Below, in pieces: positions 19,175-28,101 of a DNA stretch of 64,000 nucleotides. Under the pieces are notes generated by a model. It searched no databases. It was not told the DNA's origin and was given only the letters and a program-made list of their open reading frames with translations. The stretch covers positions 62,001-126,000 of the forward strand of contig NZ_RXFS01000012.1 in assembly GCF_003952185.1 (NCBI RefSeq), read 5' to 3'. Positions within the stretch are counted from its first letter, which is position 1, and every line of letters starts with the position of its first letter. The position numbers and the translations under genes are program-made. The stretch is from Variovorax sp. 679. Lineage in GTDB: Bacteria > Pseudomonadota > Gammaproteobacteria > Burkholderiales > Burkholderiaceae_C.

Positions 19175-19483
19175 TCAGCCTTTGCGCATGATCAGCGCGA
19201 GAACGGCCATCGAAATGACGAAGCTGATCCAGACCGACGGCTCGGCCTCCAGGCTCATCCATTCCTGGAACTTGCCTGCCAGGCCGACGAAGGCCAGGTT
19301 GATGTAGGCAGCCGAGAGCAGCCCGATGAAGAGCCTGTCGCCGCGCGTGGTCTCGATCGGCAGCCAGCCGCGCCGCAGCGTGGTGGGCGACTTGAATTCC
19401 CATACGGTCATGACCACCAGCATCAGTGCGATGCAGGTGAAAAACACGGCCACAGGGGTGGTCCATACCATCCAGTTGAACAT
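19175..19483 (-). CDS. glpU: Small DUF2160 membrane protein of the glycerol transporter operon
   Basis: A 102-residue protein with three hydrophobic segments: about residues 5-27, 49-66 and 79-98. It matches DUF2160 proteins that accompany glycerol ABC transporters between the second permease and the binding protein. Its precise role is not known; an auxiliary membrane subunit or assembly factor is plausible. The ATG at 19483 lies ten bases after the glpQ stop. Confidence 0.85.
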   Translation of the reverse strand: MFNWMVWTTPVAVFFTCIALMLVVMTVWEFKSPTTLRRGWLPIETTRGDRLFIGLLSAAYINLAFVGLAGKFQEWMSLEAEPSVWISFVISMAVLALIMRKG

Positions 19484-19493
19484 GCGGCGCTCC

Positions 19494-20302
19494 TTAGACG
19501 CGGCCCATCGCGAAACCCTTCGCGATGTAGTGGCGGACGAACCAGATGACGATGGCGCCGGGCACGATGGTGAGCACACCGGCCGCGGCCAGCGTCGCCC
19601 AGTCCATGCCCGAGGCGCTCACCGTGCGCGTCATGGTCGCGACGATGGGCTTGGCATTCACGCTCGTGAGCGTGCGCGCCAACAGCAGTTCGACCCAGCT
19701 GAACATGAAGCAGAAGAACGCCGCCACGCCCACGCCCGCCTTGATGAGCGGCAGGAAGATCGTCACGAAGAAACGCGGGAACGAGTAGCCGTCGATGTAC
19801 GCCGTCTCGTCGATCTCGCGCGGAATACCGCTCATGAAGCCCTCCAGGATCCACACCGCCAGCGGCACGTTGAACAGCAGGTGCGCCAGCGCCACGCCCA
19901 GGTGCGTGTCCATCAGGCCGACCGTGGTGTAGAGCTGGAAGAACGGCAGCAGGAACACCGCGGGCGGCGTCATGCGGTTGGTCAGCAGCCAGAAGAACAC
20001 GTGCTTGTCGCCGAGGAACGAATAGCGCGAGAACGCATAGGCCGCCGGCAGCGCCACGGTGAGCGAAATGACCGTGTTGATCGCCACGTAGATCAGGCTG
20101 TTGATGTAGCCCGAGTACCACGACTCGTCGGTGAAGATGCGCGCGTAGTTCGCCCAGGTGAGCTGTTGCGGGAAGAACGAGAAGCTAGACAGGATCTCCT
20201 CGTTCGTCTTGAAGCTCATGTTGATCATCCAGTAGATGGGCAACAGTGCGAACAGGATGTACAGCACTAGGAAGATGCTGCGCTTGTGGAATCTCTTTTC
20301 GT

Positions 20303-20306
<4 letters not shown>
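19494..20306 (-). CDS. glpQ: Glycerol ABC transporter permease (GlpQ)
   Basis: Inner-membrane permease of the MalG type, 270 residues, with six hydrophobic segments and the ATPase-docking EAA loop readable as SGIPREIDETAYIDGYSFPR at about residues 170-189. It pairs with the permease encoded upstream, overlapping it by four bases (ATGA). The symbol follows the Rhizobium glycerol transporter and should not be confused with E. coli glpQ, a phosphodiesterase. Confidence 0.9.
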
Positions 20307-21189
<883 letters not shown>

Positions 21190-21193
<4 letters not shown>

Positions 21194-22260
21194 GCCACCA
21201 GTTCCTCATCCTTGTAATAGCAGGTGTGCGTGTCGAGCACCCGCACCCACACCGTGTCTCCCACCGCCGGCGAGCGGTCGTCCGAATGCAGGCGCACCTT
21301 CAGCAGGCTGCCTCCGGCTTCCACGCTCAGCATCACGTGCGTACCCACGTCCTGCACCTGCTTCACCACGGCCGGCACGGCACCTGCCGCGCCCGCGTTC
21401 GACAGACGCAGGTATTCGGGACGGATGCCGATCTTCAGCGGCCCCTGCGGCAGCTCGCGCGTGGGCACCAGCGGCGTGCCCGCCACTTCGATGGTGCCGT
21501 TGGCGCTCTGCGCCGAAAGGAAGTTCATGCCCGGCGAACCGATGAAGTGGCCGACGAAGGTGTGGGCCGGCCGCTCGAACAACGCGTCGGCACTGCCTAC
21601 CTGCACGGCCTTGCCGCGCGTCATCACCACCACCTCCTCGGCGAAGGTGAGCGCCTCGACCTGGTCGTGCGTCACGTAGATCAGCGTGAGCTTCAGCTCG
21701 CGATGGATCTGCTTGAGCTTGCGGCGCAGCTGCCACTTCAGGTGCGGGTCGATCACGGTGAGCGGCTCGTCGAACAACACCGCCGACACGTCGCTGCGCA
21801 CCAGCCCGCGACCGAGCGAGATCTTCTGCTTGGCATCGGCCGCGAGGCCGGCGGCGCGCTGGTTGAGCTGCCCGCTCATGTCGAGCATTTCGGCGATCTC
21901 GCCGACGCGCTTCTTGATCTGGTCGGCCGGCACCTTGCGGTTGCGCAAGGGGAACGCGAGGTTCTCGGCCACGGTCATGGTGTCGTAGATCACCGGGAAC
22001 TGGAACACCTGCGCGATGTTGCGCTCCTGCGGCGTGGCGCGTGTCATGTCGCGGCCGTCGAAGGTCACCGTGCCCTGCGAGGGCACGAGCAGGCCGGAGA
22101 TGATGTTCAGCATGGTCGTCTTGCCGCAACCCGAGGGGCCGAGCAAGGCATAGGCGCCGCCGTCGCGGAAGCTCATCTTCAGCGGGAGCAGCGCGTAGTC
22201 GCTGTCCTGCGTGGGGTTGGGGCGATAGGCGTGGGCCAGGTCGAGATCGATGCGTGCCAT
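21190..22260 (-). CDS. glpT: Glycerol ABC transporter ATP-binding protein (GlpT), degenerate signature
   Basis: ATPase subunit, 356 residues from the ATG at 22260; an in-frame start seven codons earlier is possible but would overlap glpS. Walker A GPSGCGKTT, Walker B AVLFDEPLTVID and H-loop YVTHDQVEAL are intact. The ABC signature is not LSGGQ but LAADAKQKISLGRGL at about 142-156. The C-terminal third is an OB-type regulatory domain (MalK-like). The partner GlpS has a normal signature but lacks the H-loop histidine, so the two are complementary. The symbol is from the Rhizobium glycerol transporter, not the E. coli glycerol-3-phosphate antiporter. Confidence 0.92.
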
Positions 22261-22262
22261 GA

Positions 22263-23336
22263 CTAGTCTCCTTTGCGCCATGCAGGCGCCAGCGCCAGCT
22301 TCTCACTGGCATCGAACACATAGGCTTGCGACGCGCTGAAGTACAGCGTGAGCGAAGCGCCCAGCTCGAAACGGTGCACGCCGGTGAGCTGCGCCACCAG
22401 TTCGCCAACCGCCGTCTCGACGTGCACGAAGGTGTCGGAGCCCGAGATCTCGGCCAGCTCCACCTTGCCCGGCAGGGCGATGTCGCCCTGCCCCGCGTCG
22501 ACGTTCAATGCGCTCGCGCGCAGGCCCACGGTGACGGGGCCCGACACGCTTTCGGGCAATGCCAGCGCCAATGCCGGGCCACCCGCGAGCTGCACGCGGC
22601 CTGCGGTGGCCGTGCCCGGCAGCAGGTTCATGGGCGGATCGCTGAAGGCGCGCGCCACGCGCAGCGACTGCGGCGCATGGAACACCTCGGCCGTGGGCCC
22701 GTACTGCAGCAGTTCGCCGGCATCCATCACCGCGGTGTAGCCACCGAGCAGCAGCGCTTCGCCCGGCTCGGTGGTCGCATAGATCACGGTCGAATCACCG
22801 GTGGCGAAGAGCTGCGTGAGCTCCTCGCGCAGGCCTTCGCGCAGCTTGTAGTCGAGGTTGACCAGCGGCTCGTCGAGCAGCATCAGCGGCGCATTCTTGG
22901 CGAGCGCGCGCGCCAGCGCGACGCGCTGCTGCTGGCCGCCCGACAGTTCCTGCGGATAGCGGTCGAGGAACATGCCGATGTGCAGCTTGTCGGCCAGCGC
23001 CTTCACCCGCGCGTCGATGTTCGATTCGCCGCGCAGCTTGAGCGGCGAGGCGATGTTGTCCGCCACCTTGAGCGAGGGGTAGTTGATGAACTGCTGGTAG
23101 ACCATCGCGACGTTGCGTTCGCGCACCGGCATGCCGGTCACGTCCTTGCCGTCGACCAGCACCTTGCCGGTGGTGGGCGTGTCGAGCCCGGCCATCAGCC
23201 GCATGAGGCTGGTCTTGCCGGCCTGCGTGGCGCCCAGCAGCACGGTGACCGCGCCGCTCCTGGGCGCGATGCTCTGCTCGTAGAGCCATGTCTGCGCTCC
23301 CACCTTCTTGGTGACGCGCTCGAGTGTCAATTGCAT
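22263..23336 (-). CDS. glpS: Glycerol ABC transporter ATP-binding protein (GlpS), H-loop histidine missing
   Basis: ATPase subunit, 357 residues. Walker A is GATQAGKTS, the signature LSGGQQQRVALARAL is canonical, and Walker B is LMLLDEPLVNLD. At the H-loop the expected T-H-D-Q is T-T-E-P (in VIYATTEPGEALL), so the switch histidine is absent. A MalK-like C-terminal domain follows. Ribosome site AAGGGA precedes the ATG. It lies 24 bases after glpD and starts the transporter part of the operon. Heterodimerisation with GlpT is inferred from the motif complementarity. Confidence 0.92.
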   Translation of the reverse strand: MQLTLERVTKKVGAQTWLYEQSIAPRSGAVTVLLGATQAGKTSLMRLMAGLDTPTTGKVLVDGKDVTGMPVRERNVAMVYQQFINYPSLKVADNIASPLKLRGESNIDARVKALADKLHIGMFLDRYPQELSGGQQQRVALARALAKNAPLMLLDEPLVNLDYKLREGLREELTQLFATGDSTVIYATTEPGEALLLGGYTAVMDAGELLQYGPTAEVFHAPQSLRVARAFSDPPMNLLPGTATAGRVQLAGGPALALALPESVSGPVTVGLRASALNVDAGQGDIALPGKVELAEISGSDTFVHVETAVGELVAQLTGVHRFELGASLTLYFSASQAYVFDASEKLALAPAWRKGD

Positions 23337-23360
23337 TGGCGCTCTTCCCTTGTGTCCGGT

Positions 23361-25037
23361 CTAGTTGTGGTTGGCGCGTTGCTGCTGCGGTTGCCGCGGC
23401 TGATTCAGCTGCAGCCAGCGCGCGACCTGCTCGCGCTCCTCGGCCGTGTAGTGCAGGCCCAGCTTGGAACGCCGCCAGAGCACGTCTTCGGCGCTCACGG
23501 CCCATTCGTTGTCCTGCAGGAAGCGCAGCTCGCGTTCGAACAGACCCGGTGCCACCTCGGCGCCCAGGTCGGCGAAGGACTTCGCGTCACCCAGCAGTTG
23601 GTCGATGCGCGCGCCGTAGGCCCGCGCAAGACGACGCGCCAGCTGGCCGTAGAGCCACGGGTACTTCGCCTGCACGGCCGACACAAAGCGCTCGAAATCG
23701 TCGTCGGGCCGCTTCGCTGCGCCGATCCAGGCCGACAGGTCACCGCCCGCGAGGAAGGCGCCATCGGTCCATGCCGGACGTTGCGCGCCCGACTGGCCCA
23801 GCATCCGTCCGACCTCGTCGGCGGCGTCCTCGGCCAGCTTGCGGAAGGTGGTGATCTTGCCGCCCCACACCGACAGCAGCGGCGCCGCGGTGGTGTTCGA
23901 CTCGAGCATGTAGTCGCGCGTGACGGCCGAAGGGTCGCCCGAGTCGTCGTCCAGCAGCGGGCGCACGCCCGAGTAGGTCCACACCACGTCGGAAGGCGCG
24001 ATGGGCTTCTCGAAGTAGCGGCTGGCCTGGGTGCAGAGATAGTCGATCTCTTCTTGCGCGATGCGCGCGGCGCCGGGATCGTCGCCGGTGAGCTCGATGT
24101 CGGTGGTGCCGATCAGCGTGAACTCGTCCTGGTAGGGAATCGCGAAGATGATCCGCTTGTCGGGGTTCTGGAAGATATAGGCGTGGTCGTGCTCGAACAG
24201 CCGCGGCACCACGATGTGGCTGCCCTTCACGAGGCGCAGGCTCTTGGTGGCAAGGGCCTCGCCCTTGGCCGATTGCGCCACGCCGCGCAGGAAGGACTCG
24301 GCCCACGGCCCCGCGGCGTTGACCACCGCGCGGGCGCGCAGCGTGCGCTTGTTGCCATCGGCGCCCAGCAGCGTGGCGGTCCAGCCGTCGGCATCGCGCT
24401 GGGCATGCACGCAGCGCGTGCGGGTCAGCACTTCGGCGCCGCGTGCCTGCGCGTCGAGCGCGTTCAGAACCACCAGGCGCGCGTCGTCGACCCAGCCGTC
24501 GGAATAGATGAAGCCGCGCTTGTACTGATCCTTCAGCGGCTTGCCCGCGGCGTGGCGGCGCAGGTCGACGCTGCGCGAACCCGGCAGCACCTCGCGGCGG
24601 GCCAGGTGGTCGTACATGAACAGGCCGATGCGGATCATCCAGGCCGGACGCATCGAGGGGTCGTGCGGCATCACGAAGCGCAGCGGCCACATGATGTGCG
24701 GCGCGCTCTTGAGCAGCACCTCGCGCTCCTGCAGCGCCTTGCGCACCAGCGAGAACTCGTAGTACTCGAGGTAGCGCAGACCGCCGTGGATCAGCTTGGT
24801 GGAGGAAGACGAGGTGTGCGAGGCGAGATCGTCCTTTTCGCACAGCACCACGCGCCAGCCGCGGCCCGCAAGGTCGCGTGCGATGCCGCAGCCGTTGATG
24901 CCGCCACCGACGATCAGCACGTCGCAATCGGTGGCTGGCGCGGGCGAACCGGAGGAAAAATCGCTCACAGCAAATGGGTCCGTTGATGTGTGACTTCGGT
25001 CACTGACGGCGGCCATTGTATTTTCGTGTTTTTTCAT
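23361..25037 (-). CDS. glpD: Aerobic glycerol-3-phosphate dehydrogenase
   Basis: FAD-dependent, membrane-associated enzyme oxidising glycerol-3-phosphate to dihydroxyacetone phosphate and passing electrons to quinone. 558 residues. The FAD-binding motif is DVLIVGGGINGCGIARDLAG at about residues 39-58, followed by LASHTSSSSTKLIHGGLRY, typical of GlpD; the C-terminal cap domain is present. The ATG at 25037 has a good ribosome site (AAGGA, seven bases upstream); a second ATG at 25016 is less likely. First gene of the glp operon and divergent from glpR, with probable GlpR sites overlapping and preceding its start. Confidence 0.95.
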   Translation of the reverse strand: MKKHENTMAAVSDRSHTSTDPFAVSDFSSGSPAPATDCDVLIVGGGINGCGIARDLAGRGWRVVLCEKDDLASHTSSSSTKLIHGGLRYLEYYEFSLVRKALQEREVLLKSAPHIMWPLRFVMPHDPSMRPAWMIRIGLFMYDHLARREVLPGSRSVDLRRHAAGKPLKDQYKRGFIYSDGWVDDARLVVLNALDAQARGAEVLTRTRCVHAQRDADGWTATLLGADGNKRTLRARAVVNAAGPWAESFLRGVAQSAKGEALATKSLRLVKGSHIVVPRLFEHDHAYIFQNPDKRIIFAIPYQDEFTLIGTTDIELTGDDPGAARIAQEEIDYLCTQASRYFEKPIAPSDVVWTYSGVRPLLDDDSGDPSAVTRDYMLESNTTAAPLLSVWGGKITTFRKLAEDAADEVGRMLGQSGAQRPAWTDGAFLAGGDLSAWIGAAKRPDDDFERFVSAVQAKYPWLYGQLARRLARAYGARIDQLLGDAKSFADLGAEVAPGLFERELRFLQDNEWAVSAEDVLWRRSKLGLHYTAEEREQVARWLQLNQPRQPQQQRANHN

Positions 25038-25039
25038 TT
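25021..25039. promoter_or_regulatory. Candidate GlpR operator 1 (overlaps glpD start)
   Basis: TTTTCGTGTTTTTTCATTT, a T-rich run with the TTCG and TTTC spacing expected for DeoR/GlpR-type tandem repeats. It resembles the second site at 25086. It overlaps the first codons of glpD. The assignment is by pattern and context only. Confidence 0.5.
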
Positions 25040-25085
25040 GGGTTCCTTTTGGCGCGATTTTCCTACGAGTTTTCCCTTAGTTGGC

Positions 25086-25103
25086 TTCGTTTTTTTTCGC
25101 TTT
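25086..25103. promoter_or_regulatory. Candidate GlpR operator 2 (glpD-glpR intergenic)
   Basis: TTCGTTTTTTTTCGCTTT contains two TTCG units ten bases apart and strongly resembles the site at 25021. It stands about 57 bases before the glpR GTG and 49 bases before the glpD ATG, where a repressor could control both directions. A weaker T-rich repeat (GATTTTCC ... GAGTTTTCC) lies between the two at 25056-25075. Confidence 0.55.
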
Positions 25104-25159
25104 AAAGTGACGCGCCCTGTACCCTCGAACGCAGTCTTCCCGCCTTCCACGACGCCCCT

Positions 25160-25930
25160 GTGAACTCCAACCCGCGCCAGATCAACCTCCTGGACACCGT
25201 GCGCGCGCGCGGTTCCGTCACCGTCGAGCAACTGGCCGACATGCTCGGCGTCACCCTGCAGACCGTGCGGCGTGACGTGCAGCGGCTGGCCGACGAGGGC
25301 CTGCTCACGCGCTTCCACGGCGGCGTGCGCGTGCCCAGCTCGACCACCGAGAACATCGGCTACCAGCAGCGCGAGACCCTGAACGCAGAGGGCAAGGCCC
25401 GCATCGCCCGCCGCGTGGCGGAGCTGGTGCCCAATGACTGCTCGCTGATCCTGAACATCGGCACCACCACCGAGGCCATCGCCAAGGCGCTGCTGCGCCA
25501 CACGGGCCTGCGCGTGATCACCAACAACCTGAACGTGGCCACCATCCTGAGCGGCAACACCTCGTGCGAGGTGATCGTGGCGGGCGGCTCGGTGCGCCCG
25601 CGCGACCGCGCCATCGTGGGCGAGGCCACCATCGACTTCATCCGCCAGTTCAAGGTCGACATCGCGCTGATCGGCGTGTCGAGCATCGAGGCCGACGGCT
25701 CGCTGCGCGACTTCGACCTGCGCGAGGTGAAGGTGGCGCAGACCATCATCGCGCAGGCGCGCGAGGTGTGGCTCGCGGCCGACGCCAGCAAGTTCAACCG
25801 GCCCGCGATGATCCAGCTGGGCACGCTCTCGCAGATCGACCGGCTCTTCACCGACGCGGAGCCGCCGGCGCCATTCGCCGACCTGCTGCACACCGCCCAG
25901 GTGCGCCTGGAGATCGCGCGCGAGAACTGA
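25160..25930 (+). CDS. glpR: DeoR-family glycerol regulon repressor
   Basis: 256-residue transcription factor. The N-terminal winged helix-turn-helix spans about residues 4-58, with VEQLADMLGVTLQTVRRDVQ as the recognition region. It is followed by a DeoR-type sugar-phosphate-sensing domain with the NIGTTTEAIAKAL and NNLNVA phosphate-binding patterns. By family knowledge it represses glp genes and is released by glycerol-3-phosphate. The start is a GTG; the next in-frame methionine lies inside the DNA-binding domain. It is divergent from glpD and 19 bases ahead of glpK. Confidence 0.93.
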   Translation: MNSNPRQINLLDTVRARGSVTVEQLADMLGVTLQTVRRDVQRLADEGLLTRFHGGVRVPSSTTENIGYQQRETLNAEGKARIARRVAELVPNDCSLILNIGTTTEAIAKALLRHTGLRVITNNLNVATILSGNTSCEVIVAGGSVRPRDRAIVGEATIDFIRQFKVDIALIGVSSIEADGSLRDFDLREVKVAQTIIAQAREVWLAADASKFNRPAMIQLGTLSQIDRLFTDAEPPAPFADLLHTAQVRLEIAREN

Positions 25931-25949
25931 CAAGAAGGAACACGAACGA

Positions 25950-27446
25950 ATGACCACCTACCTGCTCGCCCTGGACCAGGGCACTTCCAGCTCGCGCAGC
26001 ATCGTGTTCGACCGCGAAGGCCACATCGTCGCCATCGCGCAGAAGGAGCTCACGCAGATCTATCCGCAGCCGGGCTGGGTCGAGCACGACCCGATGGAAA
26101 TCTGGCGCAGCCAGCTCGCCACCGCGCGTGAGGTGCTCGCGAAGGCGAAGCTCCAGCCTGCCGACATCCACGCCATCGGCATCACCAACCAGCGCGAGAC
26201 CACCGTGCTGTGGAACCGCAAGACGGGCCAGCCGGTGCACCACGCCATCGTCTGGCAGGACCGTCGCGCCGAGCCGCTGTGCGCGCAGCTGCGCGACGAA
26301 GGCATGACCGACACCATCCGCGAGAAGACCGGCCTCGTGATCGACGCCTACTTCTCCGGCACCAAGCTGCGCTGGCTGCTCGACAACGTGCCCGGCGCGC
26401 GCGAACAGGCCGAGCGCGGCGAACTCGCCTTCGGCACCGTCGACAGCTGGCTCATGTGGCAGCTCACCGGCGGCAAGGTACACGTGACCGACGTGAGCAA
26501 CGCCTCGCGCACCATGCTCTTCAACGTGCATCGCAACGAGTGGGACGCCGACCTGCTGAAGGCCCTCGACATTCCCGCAGCACTGATGCCGAAGGTACAG
26601 CCCTCGAGCTCGCACTTCGCCGACACCGACGCGGCCCTGCTGGGCCACGCGCTGCCCATCGGCGGCGTGGCCGGCGACCAGCAGAGCGCCCTCTTCGGCC
26701 AGGCCTGCTTCGAGGCCGGCATGGCCAAGAACACCTACGGCACCGGCTGCTTCCTGCTGATGCACACCGGCGGCGAGTTCCAGCCCTCGCACAACGGCCT
26801 GCTCGTGACCAGCGCCGCGCAGACCGACGCGAAGCCGCAGTACGCGATGGAGGGCAGCGTGTTCGTGGGCGGCGCGGTGGTGCAATGGCTGCGCGACGGG
26901 CTCAAGGCCATCAAGGGCAGCGCCGAAGTGCAGTCGCTCGCCGAGAGCGTGCCCGACGCGGGCGGTGTGATGATGGTGCCGGCCTTCACCGGCCTCGGCG
27001 CGCCCTACTGGGACGCCGACGCGCGCGGCACGATCACCGGCCTCACGCGCGGGACCACGGTGGCGCACATCGCGCGCGCCGCGCTCGAAAGCATCGCCTA
27101 TCAGAGCGCCGCGCTGCTGCAGGCCATGAGCCGTGACGCGGTGGCGGCCGGCGGCAAGCCCGTGGCGGAACTGCGCGTGGACGGCGGTGCGAGCGTGAAC
27201 GACCTGCTGATGCAGTTCCAGGCCGACCTGCTGGGCATTCCGGTGGTGCGGCCCGAAGTGATCGAGACCACCGCGCTGGGCGCCGCGTATCTCGCGGGCC
27301 TTTCCACCGGCGTCTACACCGACGCACGCCAGCTGTCGAAGCTGTGGAAGATCGAGCGGCGCTTCATGCCGACGATGGGCCGCGCGCAGGCCGAGGAATC
27401 GATGGCGCGCTGGGAGCGCGCCGTGCGGCAGGCCACGGCGACCTGA
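25950..27446 (+). CDS. glpK: Glycerol kinase
   Basis: FGGY-family kinase phosphorylating imported glycerol to glycerol-3-phosphate, 498 residues, normal length. The N-terminal phosphate motif LALDQGTSSSRSIVFD is at residues 6-21, the substrate loop is TNQRETTVLWNR near 82, and GVAGDQQSALFGQ and DGGASVNDLLMQFQ carry the catalytic aspartate and nucleotide contacts. Ribosome site AAGGA lies 11 bases before the ATG. With glpR, glpD and the ABC importer it makes a complete glycerol uptake and catabolism set. No aquaglyceroporin gene is in the window. Confidence 0.97.
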   Translation: MTTYLLALDQGTSSSRSIVFDREGHIVAIAQKELTQIYPQPGWVEHDPMEIWRSQLATAREVLAKAKLQPADIHAIGITNQRETTVLWNRKTGQPVHHAIVWQDRRAEPLCAQLRDEGMTDTIREKTGLVIDAYFSGTKLRWLLDNVPGAREQAERGELAFGTVDSWLMWQLTGGKVHVTDVSNASRTMLFNVHRNEWDADLLKALDIPAALMPKVQPSSSHFADTDAALLGHALPIGGVAGDQQSALFGQACFEAGMAKNTYGTGCFLLMHTGGEFQPSHNGLLVTSAAQTDAKPQYAMEGSVFVGGAVVQWLRDGLKAIKGSAEVQSLAESVPDAGGVMMVPAFTGLGAPYWDADARGTITGLTRGTTVAHIARAALESIAYQSAALLQAMSRDAVAAGGKPVAELRVDGGASVNDLLMQFQADLLGIPVVRPEVIETTALGAAYLAGLSTGVYTDARQLSKLWKIERRFMPTMGRAQAEESMARWERAVRQATAT

Positions 27447-27453
27447 TCCGGTC

Positions 27454-27915
27454 CTACCAGCCCCAGACGAGGCTGCGCTGCACCCACCCGGTGGCGCCGC
27501 CTTCGTGCTGCACCTTGAGCCAGTTGCCGCGCCGCTCGATCGTGCACAGCACGTCGCCATAGCCGGCCTTCTTCACGACCGGACTGCGCGCACCGGGTGC
27601 ACGGCGCAGGTTGGCCGACTGGGCCTTCACCACGTGGTGCGGCGTCTTGTTCGTCATCGGACGGAAGACCCAGGCCTTGTCGCCCTCGAAGTCGCTGACC
27701 CTGAGCCAGTCGCCCTTCCTGCCGATCACGCGGAACGGATAGCCCTTGGTGACCGTCCAGTGCGTCTCATAGCGCTGGCCGGGGCCTGTGCGCATGTTCA
27801 GCGTCTTGACGGCGACGCTGACCATCTGCGTCTGTGCGGCGGTGGCGGACGGCAGCGCCATCCATGAAAGAGCGAAAGCGAGCAGGAGCGCGGGCAGCCG
27901 GCTGAATCTGAGCAT
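27454..27915 (-). CDS. Exported double SH3-domain protein
   Basis: A 153-residue secreted protein. The signal peptide ends near PSATAA at about residue 26. Two bacterial SH3 (SH3b) repeats follow: about 33-90, with LNMRTGPGQRYET, and about 95-153, with ANLRRAPGARSPVV; each ends in a W-V pattern. Such domains bind peptidoglycan or peptides in the envelope. No enzyme domain is present. It converges on glpK, with seven bases between stops. Confidence 0.87.
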   Translation of the reverse strand: MLRFSRLPALLLAFALSWMALPSATAAQTQMVSVAVKTLNMRTGPGQRYETHWTVTKGYPFRVIGRKGDWLRVSDFEGDKAWVFRPMTNKTPHHVVKAQSANLRRAPGARSPVVKKAGYGDVLCTIERRGNWLKVQHEGGATGWVQRSLVWGW

Positions 27916-28101
27916 GGAGCGGGGATTCCTTTCTGGGGAGTTGCGGAAAGCCCGTCTGGGAAGCTGCCGCCAGATAAGTTCCGCCGGGATATCCCTGAGT
28001 GCACCGGCTCGCCAAAGGGCCTCTGCGACATCGGGGCACTGGAGCCGCCGCGCGAGCCCCGGGGCAGAATCCGCCCGCCCCCGACTCGCCGCGCCACCCG
28101 C

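Noticed and set aside
25014..25016. Downstream ATG as glpD start
   Set aside because: The upstream ATG at 25037 has a good AAGGA ribosome site seven bases away, while the later ATG has none.
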